DNA of 64,000 nucleotides from Croceibacterium salegens (lineage in GTDB: Bacteria > Pseudomonadota > Alphaproteobacteria > Sphingomonadales > Sphingomonadaceae). Position 1 is the first letter of the stretch. Each line of letters opens with the position of its first letter. The translations under genes and the position numbers were made by a program. Under the pieces are notes generated by a model. It was not told the origin of the DNA and ran no database searches. It saw only the letters and a list, made by a program, of their open reading frames with translations. Below are positions 1 through 8,630 of this stretch, in pieces. The stretch is taken from contig NZ_WTYM01000033.1 of assembly GCF_009827435.1 (NCBI RefSeq), positions 1 to 64,000 of the forward strand, in the 5' to 3' direction.

Positions 1-351
1 GCCCACCACTCGTTCGCCGCTGAATTCGACCGTAACAAGCCGATCAAGCTGGAAGGCTCGGTCGTGAAGTTCGAGTGGGTCAACCCCCACTCGTGGATCC
101 ACATCAAGCTTCCCAACGGCCAGGTCTGGCGCGTTGAGGGCGGTGCCCCGTCGGCTCTGCTGCGTCGCGGCTGGAACAGGAACTCGCTGCCGGCCGGCAC
201 CAAGATCATCGTCCAGGCCTTCCAGGCCCGCGACGGCGATACCCGCGCCAGCGCCGCGGAAATCAGCTTCCCCGACGGCCGCGAGCTCTCGCTCGGCAAC
301 CCGACGACCGAAGCGGTCGCCGCCGCCGCCAAGCGCGCCGAAGGCAATTAG
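1..351 (+). CDS. DUF6152 family secreted protein, 3' part (5' end outside window)
   Basis: The reading frame is open from base 1 and ends with TAG at 349-351, so the start and the signal peptide lie upstream of the window. The visible 116 residues begin with Ala-His-His-Ser-Phe and continue with a WVNPHSW core, a W-R-V-E segment and an RRGWNRNSLPAG turn, which is the pattern of the DUF6152 family of small periplasmic proteins. No biochemical role is established for that family. A second, more divergent member lies at 30714-31094. A strong hairpin terminator follows directly, so this is the last gene of its transcript. The family call is by motif recall and not from a database search. Confidence 0.8.
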   Translation, partial: AHHSFAAEFDRNKPIKLEGSVVKFEWVNPHSWIHIKLPNGQVWRVEGGAPSALLRRGWNRNSLPAGTKIIVQAFQARDGDTRASAAEISFPDGRELSLGNPTTEAVAAAAKRAEGN

Positions 352-388
352 GTACCCCCCGCCAGGCCCGCACAGGGCCTGACGAAAA

Positions 389-424
389 GAAGGCCCGCGA
401 GTTCGCGCTCGCGGGCCTTTCTTC
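389..424 (+). terminator. Rho-independent terminator after the DUF6152 gene
   Basis: An 11-bp perfect GC-rich stem (391-401 pairing with 408-418) with a 6-base loop is followed by TTCTT. It sits 39 bases after the stop codon of the upstream gene and about 50 bases before the next start codon. A flanking A run gives it partial symmetry. Confidence 0.8.
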
Positions 425-471
425 GTGCGCCGAGGCATGTCAGGTAGCGGTACTAGAGGAGACCAGACGCC

Positions 472-1116
472 ATGACCTTCGACGATCCCGACGTGCAGGC
501 AGTGTTTGCCGAATATGCCGCGAGGCACGAGGCCGATGGCGTGAAGGCACGCGAGCTTGGCGCGGAAATGTTCGCCCGGCGCGACGAGTTCCTGCTGCCG
601 GTCGGCGAAGAGGCGGCATGGCTGCTCCACGCCCTGATCGTCGCCCGCGCACCGAAGCGGATCTGCGAACTCGGCACGTCCTACGGCTATTCGACGCTGT
701 TCCTCGCCGACGCAGCGCGGCAGGTCGGAGCCGAGGTCGTGACGATGGATCTTGCCGACTACAAGCAGGCCCATGCCCGCACCCAGCTCGAACGCGCCGG
801 CCTCGCCGACAATGTCGACTTCCGCTGCGGCGATGCCATCGAACTGCTGGCGCAGGACGACGGCCCGTGGGACTTCGTCCTGCTCGATATCTGGAAGGAC
901 CTCTACGTCCCGTGCTTCGAGGCGGTCTATCCCAGGTTGTCGGAAGAGGCAGTGGTCTGCACCGACAACATGATCAGCCCCGAAGCCGCCCGCCCCAACG
1001 CCCGCGAACTCCGCGCGGCCATCGCTGCCAAAGGAGACCTGCAGACGGCGCTTCTGCCGGTCGGACAGGGCATCGAACTGACGGTGAAATGGAGCGCGGG
1101 GAACGCGAGCCTGTAG
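472..1116 (+). CDS. Class I SAM-dependent O-methyltransferase
   Basis: This 214-residue protein has the layout of the cation-dependent O-methyltransferase (CCoAOMT-like) family. The SAM-binding motif I, ICELGTSYGYSTLFLA, lies near residues 64-79, an acidic residue closing the second strand follows (VVTMDLADY, about 89-97), and an LLDIWKD segment (about 139-145) fills the place of the metal-binding Asp region. It is expected to be cytosolic; the substrate cannot be told. The ATG at 472 is preceded by an AGGAGA ribosome-binding site at about 457. The gene ends 8 bases from the end of the convergent GGDEF/EAL gene. The methyltransferase call is firm; the acceptor specificity is unknown. Confidence 0.85.
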   Translation: MTFDDPDVQAVFAEYAARHEADGVKARELGAEMFARRDEFLLPVGEEAAWLLHALIVARAPKRICELGTSYGYSTLFLADAARQVGAEVVTMDLADYKQAHARTQLERAGLADNVDFRCGDAIELLAQDDGPWDFVLLDIWKDLYVPCFEAVYPRLSEEAVVCTDNMISPEAARPNARELRAAIAAKGDLQTALLPVGQGIELTVKWSAGNASL

Positions 1117-1124
1117 AAGCGAAA

Positions 1125-2741
1125 TCAGCCGGCCGCGAGCCGCCCCTCGGGCGGCAGCACGTCCGATTCCTTGCTCCCTTCGGGCGGCTTGCGAGCGCTG
1201 AACCCGAAGCCTATCCGGACCTCGTTGGCAGTGAGCGCCTTGCTGTAGAGCCAGCCTTGGGCGTTCTCGCATCCAAGATCGGCCAGGTGGTTGCGGATTT
1301 CCGCATTCTCGACGCCCTCGACCGTGATCGGCAACTTGAGTCCCTTGCCCAGCGTCGCCACAGCCTTGACCAGCGCATTGCTCGTCCCGCCCTCTTCGAG
1401 CGAGAGGATGAACTGGTGATCGATCTTGATGCGATCGAAGGGAAGCGCCTGAAGTTGCGTGAGCGACAGGTAACCCTTGCCGAAATCGTCGACGGCGATG
1501 CCGATCCCGACGTTCTTCAGGCTGGTGACGGTCGCCATGGCTGCATCGAGATCGGTCAGCAGGCACTTTTCGGAAATCTCGAGCTCCAGCCGCGCCGGGG
1601 GAAATCCTGTTGCGGTCAGGACCTTGAGAAGGCGCTCCGCGATCATCGGGTCGTTGAATTGCATCGGCGATACGTTGACGGCGATCTTGTAGCTTGACGG
1701 CCAGTCCCGGGTGATCTCGAGCGCGTCCTGCATGACCTTCAGCGAGAGATCGGAAATCATGCTGGTGTCTTCGGCAATGGCGATGAACTCGCTCGGTTCG
1801 AGCATGCCCTTATCGGGATGCAGCCAGCGCGCCAGCACCTCGAACCCGACCACTTCCTCGCTCCTCAGGTCGAGAATCGGCTGGAAGTAGGGCACGAACT
1901 CTCCGCTCCGGATGCCGCGACGAATGTCGGCTTCAAGTTCGTTGCGTTTGACCAGTTCGATCTCCATGTCGGAATCGAAGAACACGAAGCAGTTGCGCCC
2001 ACGGCGCTTGCCTTCGTACATCGCGATGTCAGCGCGCTTGAGGAGTTCGCCGGGATCCTTGCAATTCTTCGACTGGATGGCGATGCCGATCGAGCCGCCG
2101 ATAACCGCGACGATGCCCTTCACGCTGACCGGATCGTGCAGCGTCATGACAATCTCTTCGGCCGCATTGGAAAGCGCTTTGCTGGCGATGTCGTCTCCAG
2201 CGAAGAAGACGGCGAATTCGTCACCGCCCAGGCGCGCGCAACTTGCATCTGGAGGACAGGCGTTGCGCAGCCGCTTTGCCGCAACCGTGAGCACGGCATC
2301 GCCGACCGCATGGCCATAGAGGTCGTTGACGCGCTTGAAGCGATCGAGATCGAGCAGGAACAGCGCGCATGGCAGGCCCGCGGCCTGGCATTCGGCAATG
2401 CGTTCGCGGATGTAGCGCCGGTTGAACAGGCCGGTGACCTCGTCGATGTAGGCCAGATCATGCGCCTTGGAGAGCGCGGCGTCGCGTTCGGCGCTGGCCC
2501 GCTTGAGCGCAACCGAGCGTTTCCATGAAAACACGATCAGGGCGATGTTGAGCAGGAAGCCGGTTACGTCGTCGGGCCGTATGGCGGACGCAGCATCATT
2601 TCCGGCAATGATGAGCGGCAGGATACGCGACCCCGTGTAGGTAAAGACGGCAATCGCAAACAGCGCCACTGTGCCCGTGATCCAGCGACCATCGCTGAAC
2701 AACCCGACGCGTGGAGCGATTCCTCCAGGTCCCCCGACCAT
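1125..2741 (-). CDS. Membrane GGDEF/EAL protein (c-di-GMP cyclase/phosphodiesterase)
   Basis: The 538-residue protein begins with two likely membrane segments (roughly residues 19-42 and 61-72), then a GGDEF domain with an intact RLGGDEF signature near residue 178, and an EAL domain. The signature of the latter reads EVLARW instead of EALxRW, but the other catalytic positions are present: NVSP, the ELEISE glutamates, DDFGKGY, KID, TVEGVE and QGW. No RxxD inhibitory site is visible at the usual place before GGDEF. It probably makes and/or hydrolyses cyclic di-GMP at the inner membrane. The ATG at 2741 has GGGAGG 5 bases upstream. Which activity dominates cannot be read from sequence. Confidence 0.9.
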   Translation of the reverse strand: MVGGPGGIAPRVGLFSDGRWITGTVALFAIAVFTYTGSRILPLIIAGNDAASAIRPDDVTGFLLNIALIVFSWKRSVALKRASAERDAALSKAHDLAYIDEVTGLFNRRYIRERIAECQAAGLPCALFLLDLDRFKRVNDLYGHAVGDAVLTVAAKRLRNACPPDASCARLGGDEFAVFFAGDDIASKALSNAAEEIVMTLHDPVSVKGIVAVIGGSIGIAIQSKNCKDPGELLKRADIAMYEGKRRGRNCFVFFDSDMEIELVKRNELEADIRRGIRSGEFVPYFQPILDLRSEEVVGFEVLARWLHPDKGMLEPSEFIAIAEDTSMISDLSLKVMQDALEITRDWPSSYKIAVNVSPMQFNDPMIAERLLKVLTATGFPPARLELEISEKCLLTDLDAAMATVTSLKNVGIGIAVDDFGKGYLSLTQLQALPFDRIKIDHQFILSLEEGGTSNALVKAVATLGKGLKLPITVEGVENAEIRNHLADLGCENAQGWLYSKALTANEVRIGFGFSARKPPEGSKESDVLPPEGRLAAG

Positions 2742-2917
2742 CGCAACCTCCCGCGGTTCTGCATGGGAGGGTTTAGGTTGACGGTGTATATATTCGGTTA
2801 AGGGCCTGAAACCAACAGTATTAGTAGCGGTGCATGGGCAAGTATTCGCTCGAATTACCGGATCGCATTAATCTCAAACCGGACGGGATCTCTTCGGACC
2901 GACGGCTGAATGCTGCG

Positions 2918-4378
2918 CTAGCCGACCGGTGCGAGTTCCATGCCCAGATCGCTCGCCAGACCTGGGATCAGCCGGTGCACCTGCGCCGAGATGAAGAACG
3001 CGCCGAGCGGGTCTCCGAACATTCCGGCGGTCAGGGGACCGATGGCGCGCAGGGATGGCGCCGCCCTGCCCTGCTCCGAGACAAGACGATTATCCGCATC
3101 GGTCACGATGCCGAAGCCGGTCGAGTGCGGGGTCAGCATACCCTTGCGGCGCAAAGCGAAGAGCAGAGGGTTATCGAACTGGCTCGCGCGGTCGAAGCCG
3201 GTGCAATTGAGGACCGCATCGAAGGTGACCGTTTCGCGGCTTCCACCTGGCGCTTGCAACGTGGCGAGCAATGCCCCCTCTGCCGTCGGTTCGAGGCCGG
3301 CCAGCCGGCTCTTGCGGAATTCCACCTGACCGCGCGCTTCGTGCGCGCGCACCAGGGCGTCGGTCATCGGCGGGGTGCGGAAGCGGTGCGCGTCGTATTG
3401 CGCGCGCAAGTGGCGCAGCGCGCGTTGCTTCTCGGCCAGCGGCAGGCGCGGCCAGATGCGCGACAAGGGAAACGCCATCGCGTCGAACGCGGCCTGCCAG
3501 CCGAGCCCTTCCGCCGTGGTTTCTGCGGCATGCTTGCGGACGCCGCGAAGGATTGAGAGTGCGCTCAGGTCCTCCGCTGCAAGGTAATCGGGCAAGTCGC
3601 TCTCCAGCAGGTCGAGCGGGATGACCGGCGGCGGTGGAAGGTCGGTCAGCGGACTGACGATTCGAGCCGGCTGCGGCTGGGGACGTAAACCGTGGCGCGA
3701 GATCGCGGTGATCGTCCCACGATGGCCGCGCCCGAGGAGCGAGGCGATGATGTCGAGCGCTGTCAGACCCGCTCCCACGACCAGCAACCGCGCATCCGGC
3801 GCGACATCGGAAGTGCCTGCATGCAGCGGATCGAGGTGGATGCCCGGGTGGCCAGCAACAGCGCCCGTCATCGCCGCCGGATGACGGAAACGTGGATTGC
3901 CCGTGGCCAGGATGACCTGCTCGCCGGCCAGCTTGCTACCGTCGTCGAGGACCACGGTCGCGCCCGTACCGTCCATTACGCAATCCACTGCCCTGCCCCG
4001 CACGTGGCCGATCCGCGTGCCGTTCGGCATAGCAGCGTGCGCCGCCACCGTGTCGCTCAGATAGCGCCCGTAGTCGCTTCGGCGCGCAAAGACCTCACCG
4101 CTGGCGACGCCCGCGCCGGGATCGCTCTTACGCAGGCCCTGCGCATCGAACCAGCGGGTGAAGTGCCATGGATCGGCGACGTCGATCGAATGCGCCAGAG
4201 ATATGGCGTTGAGCCGGTAGGACGGGTCGGCGGTGTCGTAGGGCAATCCCGGCCCGATCGAGGCAGCCGGCTCGATCACGACGATTTCGAGCGGTCCGGC
4301 GATCGTGCGCGCCAGTTGCACGGCTGCCGTTGCGCCGCTGAACCCGCCCCCGACGATGATGATCCGCGGTGCTGCCAT
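2918..4378 (-). CDS. FAD/NAD(P)-binding oxidoreductase (FAD_NAD_binding_9 type)
   Basis: The protein (486 residues) starts with a dinucleotide-binding fold, RIIIVGGGFSGATAAVQLA, at residues 4-22. A GPGLPYDTADPSYRLN segment typical of the PF13454 family follows, and a second nucleotide-binding motif, LLVVGAGLTALDIIASLLG, lies near the middle. A conserved ATGNPRF strand precedes it. Such proteins are predicted flavoprotein oxidoreductases or N-hydroxylase relatives, but the substrate is not known. I chose the ATG at 4378 because the flavin-binding motif begins just after it. The longer frame to 4462 would add 28 residues without family character. It is divergent from the permease gene at 4515. 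Confidence 0.8.
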   Translation of the reverse strand: MAAPRIIIVGGGFSGATAAVQLARTIAGPLEIVVIEPAASIGPGLPYDTADPSYRLNAISLAHSIDVADPWHFTRWFDAQGLRKSDPGAGVASGEVFARRSDYGRYLSDTVAAHAAMPNGTRIGHVRGRAVDCVMDGTGATVVLDDGSKLAGEQVILATGNPRFRHPAAMTGAVAGHPGIHLDPLHAGTSDVAPDARLLVVGAGLTALDIIASLLGRGHRGTITAISRHGLRPQPQPARIVSPLTDLPPPPVIPLDLLESDLPDYLAAEDLSALSILRGVRKHAAETTAEGLGWQAAFDAMAFPLSRIWPRLPLAEKQRALRHLRAQYDAHRFRTPPMTDALVRAHEARGQVEFRKSRLAGLEPTAEGALLATLQAPGGSRETVTFDAVLNCTGFDRASQFDNPLLFALRRKGMLTPHSTGFGIVTDADNRLVSEQGRAAPSLRAIGPLTAGMFGDPLGAFFISAQVHRLIPGLASDLGMELAPVG

Positions 4379-4514
4379 CGCCAGCCATGGTTGGCGCAAC
4401 CGCCGACCTGCTACAAGCCGGGGATGCAAAACGTCGTTGCGGTGGTGGCAATTCCTCCGCATGGTTTACGCGGGGGTGCCAGATGACCGACAATTGTTCA
4501 GAAATCCGCGCCGC

Positions 4515-5810
4515 ATGAGCGAGAGCGGCTCGAAAAGAACGGGCCAGCTCGGCCTGATCGCCGCCACCGCCCTCGTCATGGGCAACATGATCGGCTCGGG
4601 GGTCTACCTGCTGCCGGCGAGCCTCGCGCCCTACGGCTGGAACGCCATTGGCGGCTGGATCGTGACCATCGGAGGGTCGCTCGTGCTGGCCTGGGTCGTC
4701 GCCTGCCTGACGCGGCAGGTGCCTGAAGCGGGCGACCTCGTCGGCTGCATCACCAAAGCCTACGGAAAGCTGACCGCGTTCCTGGTCGGCTGGATCTATC
4801 TCGTCACCGTCTGGGTCGGCGTCGTTGCCGTCGCCGTGGCGGCCATTAGCTATCTGTCGAACCTGTTCCCGGGCATCGAGACAGTGCCGTTCGGCCCCGC
4901 CATCGGTGCGCTGGTGATCGTCTGGGCGATTACGCTCATCAACCTGCGGGGTGTACGTTCGGCGGGCGATTTCCAGGTGCTGACGCTCGCCATCAAGCTG
5001 ATCCCACTGGTCATGGTAATCGTCATTGCCGCCGCCCTCCTTGCGGGAGGGAATGCGGAAGTCGCGCCTCTGCAGTCGCACGAAATCTCCTTCTCCGCGA
5101 TCTCCGGCGCCGCCACGCTGACGCTGTTTGCCCTGCTCGGCTTCGAGGTGGCGGGCGTCGCGGCCGAGCGGGTGCGCAATCCCGAGGTCAACGTCCCGCG
5201 GGCGACGATGTGGGGCACCGCACTGACGGGATTGATTTACCTGTTCGTATGTTCCGCCGTCGCCCTGATGCTGCCGCAGGACGTCGCCACCACCTCTGCC
5301 GCGCCGCTTGCCACGTTCGTCGAACGCTACTGGAGTGCGGGACCGGCGGCGCTGGTTACCGTGTTCGCGATCGTCAGCTGCTTCGGAGCGATCAACGGCT
5401 GGATCCTGATCCAGGGCGAAATGCCACGTGCCATGGCCGAGAAAGGCGAATTGCCCGGTTGGTTCGGGGTGACCGACGCGCAAGGCACGCCGCGCCGCGC
5501 ACTAGTGACCGGCTCGGTCATCGCCAGCGTCTTCCTCCTGCTCAACGGCAGCCGGTCGATGCACGGGCTGTTCGACTTCTTCCTGCTGCTGACGACCTCC
5601 GGGGCGCTGTGGTTCTACCTGGTCATGGCAATGGCGGCGTGGCGGCTGAAGGTCGCGAGGCCATTCGCCGTGGTCGGTGTTGCCTACTCGTTGTGGACGT
5701 TGTGGGGCGCCGGGCTCGAGGCCGACCTGTGGAGCTTCGCGCTCATGCTGGCCGGTCTGCCGCTCTACTGGTGGACCCGGCGTGATCAGGCCGCCCGGCC
5801 CGCGGCCTAG
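4515..5810 (+). CDS. APC-superfamily amino acid permease/antiporter, AdiC-like
   Basis: This 431-residue polytopic membrane protein has about 12 hydrophobic segments. Its first helix carries MGNMIGSGVYLLPASLA (about residues 20-36), which closely matches the substrate-binding GSG helix of the AdiC/CadB basic amino acid and polyamine antiporters. It probably exchanges or imports an amino acid or amine across the inner membrane; the actual substrate is not visible. The ATG at 4515 was chosen because it directly precedes the first helix; the open frame extends to 4305 but overlaps the divergent gene there. The stop codon shares a CTAG with the stop of the convergent mscS-like gene. Confidence 0.88.
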   Translation: MSESGSKRTGQLGLIAATALVMGNMIGSGVYLLPASLAPYGWNAIGGWIVTIGGSLVLAWVVACLTRQVPEAGDLVGCITKAYGKLTAFLVGWIYLVTVWVGVVAVAVAAISYLSNLFPGIETVPFGPAIGALVIVWAITLINLRGVRSAGDFQVLTLAIKLIPLVMVIVIAAALLAGGNAEVAPLQSHEISFSAISGAATLTLFALLGFEVAGVAAERVRNPEVNVPRATMWGTALTGLIYLFVCSAVALMLPQDVATTSAAPLATFVERYWSAGPAALVTVFAIVSCFGAINGWILIQGEMPRAMAEKGELPGWFGVTDAQGTPRRALVTGSVIASVFLLLNGSRSMHGLFDFFLLLTTSGALWFYLVMAMAAWRLKVARPFAVVGVAYSLWTLWGAGLEADLWSFALMLAGLPLYWWTRRDQAARPAA

Positions 5811-8134
5811 CTCCCGGGCGCGAGCCGTTCGGCGATATGCGGGTCGCGAAAACGGATTTCGTTCTGCGGGAAGGGAATCTCGATCCCCGCCGCGCCAAAC
5901 TTCTCCAGCAACGTGAGGTAGAGTTCAGAGCGCACACGTCCCATCTCGCGCACGTCGTCAATGTAGGCGAAGACCCTGAGCGCGAGCGAGCTGGCGCCAA
6001 GTTCGGTCACCGTGACGCTCACCGGCGGTTCGGACATCACGTTCTCGTGCGCTTCGGTGACTGCCTTGGCGAGTTCCATCGCCTTGCGCACGTCGCTCTC
6101 GTAGGCGATCCCGATCACCAGCTCGACGCGGCCGTTGGTGTCGGCGAAGGTCTTGTTGTGGACGATGCCGGCGATCAGTTCGGAATTGGGCACTATCACG
6201 TCGTCGCGCTCGAACGACTTGATGCGCGTGGCGCGCACGGCGATCTTCTCGACCACGCCGCTGACCGAACCGACGGTGATCCAGTCGCCCTTCTTGATCG
6301 GCCGTTCGATCAGCAGGATGATCCCGCTGACGAAGTTCGCGACCACCGACTGCAGGCCAAAGCCGATGCCGACCGAGAGCGCGCCGAAGACTATCGCCAG
6401 GCTCGACAGGTCGAGGCCCGCAGCGGCAATCGCCACCAGCAGCGAGAGCAGCAAGCCGACATAGCCGACCCCGGTCACCAGCGCGCTGCGCGTGCCTTCG
6501 TCGAGGCCGATCTGCGAGAACAGCGTGTACTGCAGGATCCGCTGGGTCCAGTGCGTGATCACGTAGCCGGCCAGGAACACCCCGAAGAAGATCGCCACCG
6601 TCTTGAACGAGATCTGCATGTCGCCGATCTGGATGCCGTCGCGCAGGTAGGCCAGCAAGTCGAGCATCTGCGCCGCGCGCACGCCCCAGAATGTGGAAAT
6701 GAACGGCATCGCGACCAGCAGCAAGGCCACCGCGATCAGGAAATGGGCCACCGGGTGGTTGCGCGGCGTTTCCGGGCGCAGGCGGTCGATGAAGCCATCG
6801 CTGAGCTGGCAAAGGCGCCGCCAGGTGATGAGCGTAAAGGCAACGACGGTCAGCGTCTCGATCGTCGGCAGGAGGATCTGCCGCGACAGCGCGATGTATC
6901 CGATGCCGCCGGTCACCACCGCAGCTATGCCGGCGAACGCCATGGCCTTTGCCAGCACCGGCACGAACTGCACGTCCTGGTGCGCCTCGGGCAGTTCCAG
7001 GCTGCTTTCCGTCCCTTCAGGTGAAATCTCGGGCTGCACGCGCGATGCCTTGAGCACGCTGCCGAGGCGGAACAGGAGGAACGCCATCGCCAGTATCAGC
7101 AGGAATGGCGCAACGGACGCCGCGCGATCGCCGTAGGGATTGGTGACCTCGACCAGTTCGAGACCCGCCTCGAGGCTGATCACCACGCCAAGCAGGATGA
7201 AAACGACCAGCGCCTTCTGCGCGCCCGAATTGGTGATTTGCAGCTCGCGGATCTGAGGGACATCGGGCGACAGCAGGCTCTGACCCAGCCAGTAGGCGAT
7301 CACGGTAGGCAGGCCGATCACGAGCATGATCGATGCCGCTAAGTTGGCCATCTCCGGACTTGTCGCCAACGACAACGCAAGCGCAGTCGTGGCGCCGACA
7401 CCGGCAAGCAGGATTGCCAGCAGGACAATGTCGCGCGCAATCGAATAGCCGAAGACCGCGATCCTCCTTTCGCTCAACTCAAGTCGTCTGCGCACGAACT
7501 TGAGCCAGTATCGCTGGACGTAATAGGTCAGCCCGAGACCGACGATCATCGGCACGAATGTCGCCAGCAGTGCGCCGAGGCCGGTCTGCTCTTCACCCGA
7601 CCGCAAGGCGGCAAGCTTGCTCCCCGTTTCGCCGGCGAAGGAGACCCAGGCCGCAGGGTTAAGCGGAGTCGGTGAGCGAGCGAAGAGCTGGTCCATCTTG
7701 AGATCGGAAATCTCGTCGTCGAGCTGCTCGACCTGTATCTGGTAGCGCAAGTAGTCGCGGCGAATTGCGAGACGCGGCGCTTCGAGTCTGCGCAGGCGGG
7801 TTTCGAGATCGAGCCGCTCGCTCTCGATCAGCGGGGATTCCGTTTCCCCTTCGGCCGGGCGCGGTCCGAGGTCCTTGATCGACGCATCGAGCACGAGCGC
7901 ATCGAGGCTGCGCTTCTCGCTCATGACCTTGGTGCTGTCGCGCAGCTTGGCGAGTTCGGCGCGCCTTTTCTCGAGTGCCTCGATCCGCTCGCGAATACGT
8001 AGCGCGTCGCTCTTGGATTCTACGGCTGGTGCTGCTGCCGTAGATGCCGGGCCGGGTGCGGCGGCGGCAAGCGGTGCTTGCAGCAGCAGGCCCGTTGCAA
8101 CCGCCAGCAAGGCGGCCAGCAGGTGTCGGAGCAC
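5807..8134 (-). CDS. MscS-family mechanosensitive channel, large
   Basis: The 775-residue protein starts with a signal-peptide-like stretch (residues 1-25) and has an N-terminal region with heptad-like charged helices (about 40-160), a block of about eight transmembrane segments, and a C-terminal MscS core. The pore helix and beta domain are clear: VGIGFGLQSVVANFVSG, IERPIKKGDWI and VPNSELI. It is expected to gate on membrane tension during osmotic downshock, in the inner membrane. The length and extra domains are those of the larger MscS subfamilies. The start is GTG at 8134. It lies 11 bases downstream of the META lipoprotein gene, so the two are probably co-transcribed. Confidence 0.9.
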   Translation of the reverse strand: MLRHLLAALLAVATGLLLQAPLAAAAPGPASTAAAPAVESKSDALRIRERIEALEKRRAELAKLRDSTKVMSEKRSLDALVLDASIKDLGPRPAEGETESPLIESERLDLETRLRRLEAPRLAIRRDYLRYQIQVEQLDDEISDLKMDQLFARSPTPLNPAAWVSFAGETGSKLAALRSGEEQTGLGALLATFVPMIVGLGLTYYVQRYWLKFVRRRLELSERRIAVFGYSIARDIVLLAILLAGVGATTALALSLATSPEMANLAASIMLVIGLPTVIAYWLGQSLLSPDVPQIRELQITNSGAQKALVVFILLGVVISLEAGLELVEVTNPYGDRAASVAPFLLILAMAFLLFRLGSVLKASRVQPEISPEGTESSLELPEAHQDVQFVPVLAKAMAFAGIAAVVTGGIGYIALSRQILLPTIETLTVVAFTLITWRRLCQLSDGFIDRLRPETPRNHPVAHFLIAVALLLVAMPFISTFWGVRAAQMLDLLAYLRDGIQIGDMQISFKTVAIFFGVFLAGYVITHWTQRILQYTLFSQIGLDEGTRSALVTGVGYVGLLLSLLVAIAAAGLDLSSLAIVFGALSVGIGFGLQSVVANFVSGIILLIERPIKKGDWITVGSVSGVVEKIAVRATRIKSFERDDVIVPNSELIAGIVHNKTFADTNGRVELVIGIAYESDVRKAMELAKAVTEAHENVMSEPPVSVTVTELGASSLALRVFAYIDDVREMGRVRSELYLTLLEKFGAAGIEIPFPQNEIRFRDPHIAERLAPGS

Positions 8135-8145
8135 AGGCTTCGGCT

Positions 8146-8595
8146 TCAGTTCGGAGAGAATTCGAAAATCCCCCCGTCCAGCTTCAGGGCGAGGAACAGG
8201 TGACCGTCACGCATGGTATAGCTCGCCACGTCGGAAAGGCGCGCCGCGAGCATTTCGCCCATGTCGGGCGGTGGGCACAGGGCGCGGGTGACGGCGGCAG
8301 GCCCGAACGTCAGCGATCCTCCAGTCGCGCTCGTGTTGCCGACACTGTAGTTGGCCGAGCCGCGGTTGCAGTCGAGTTGCATTGCTGCCCTGCCGTCGGT
8401 GCCAAACGCCAGCGTGTAGTCTTTCCCGGCGGCGGGCTTGGTTGCCCCCTGCGCATCGTCCATCGACTGGAAGGAGACGAGCTTCCACGAAGTGCCTGCC
8501 AGCCCTTCCGCCGCGCCCCCGTCTGGCGTGGTGGCACACCCTGCGAGGCCGAGCGCGGACACAGCTGCTACGGCAATTGCGAAATGGCGTGTCAT
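8146..8595 (-). CDS. META domain (HslJ-like) lipoprotein
   Basis: The 149-residue product starts with a lipoprotein signal peptide ending in the lipobox LAGC (Cys at about residue 20). It continues with a META-type fold: W-K-L-V near residue 37, LAFGTDGRAAMQLDCNRGSANYSV, and LTFGPAAVTRALCPP. META/HslJ proteins are small envelope proteins, some linked to heat shock or novobiocin tolerance in Escherichia coli. The ATG at 8595 has GAAAGGAAG 5 bases upstream and gives the best signal peptide. It sits 35 bases after a TraB-like membrane gene and 11 before an mscS-like gene, suggesting a three-gene envelope operon. Confidence 0.85.
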   Translation of the reverse strand: MTRHFAIAVAAVSALGLAGCATTPDGGAAEGLAGTSWKLVSFQSMDDAQGATKPAAGKDYTLAFGTDGRAAMQLDCNRGSANYSVGNTSATGGSLTFGPAAVTRALCPPPDMGEMLAARLSDVASYTMRDGHLFLALKLDGGIFEFSPN

Positions 8596-8630
8596 GGCAC
8601 TTCCTTTCATAACGATAGGCTGCGGCCCGT

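Noticed and set aside
618-1697. 359-codon plus-strand open frame
   Set aside because: It overlaps the methyltransferase and the opposite GGDEF/EAL gene, is rich in Arg/Pro/Gly and shows no motif.
2834-3556. 240-codon plus-strand open frame
   Set aside because: It is mostly antisense to the FAD oxidoreductase gene, with no ribosome-binding site and no family pattern. The region 2742-2917 has no supported gene.
4128-5483. 451-codon minus-strand open frame
   Set aside because: It lies opposite the AdiC-like permease, whose helices and GSG motif are clear; the peptide has no hydrophobic or family pattern.
5837-7024. 395-codon plus-strand open frame
   Set aside because: It is a shadow of the MscS-like gene; the composition is Arg/Asp/Glu/His-rich with no motif.
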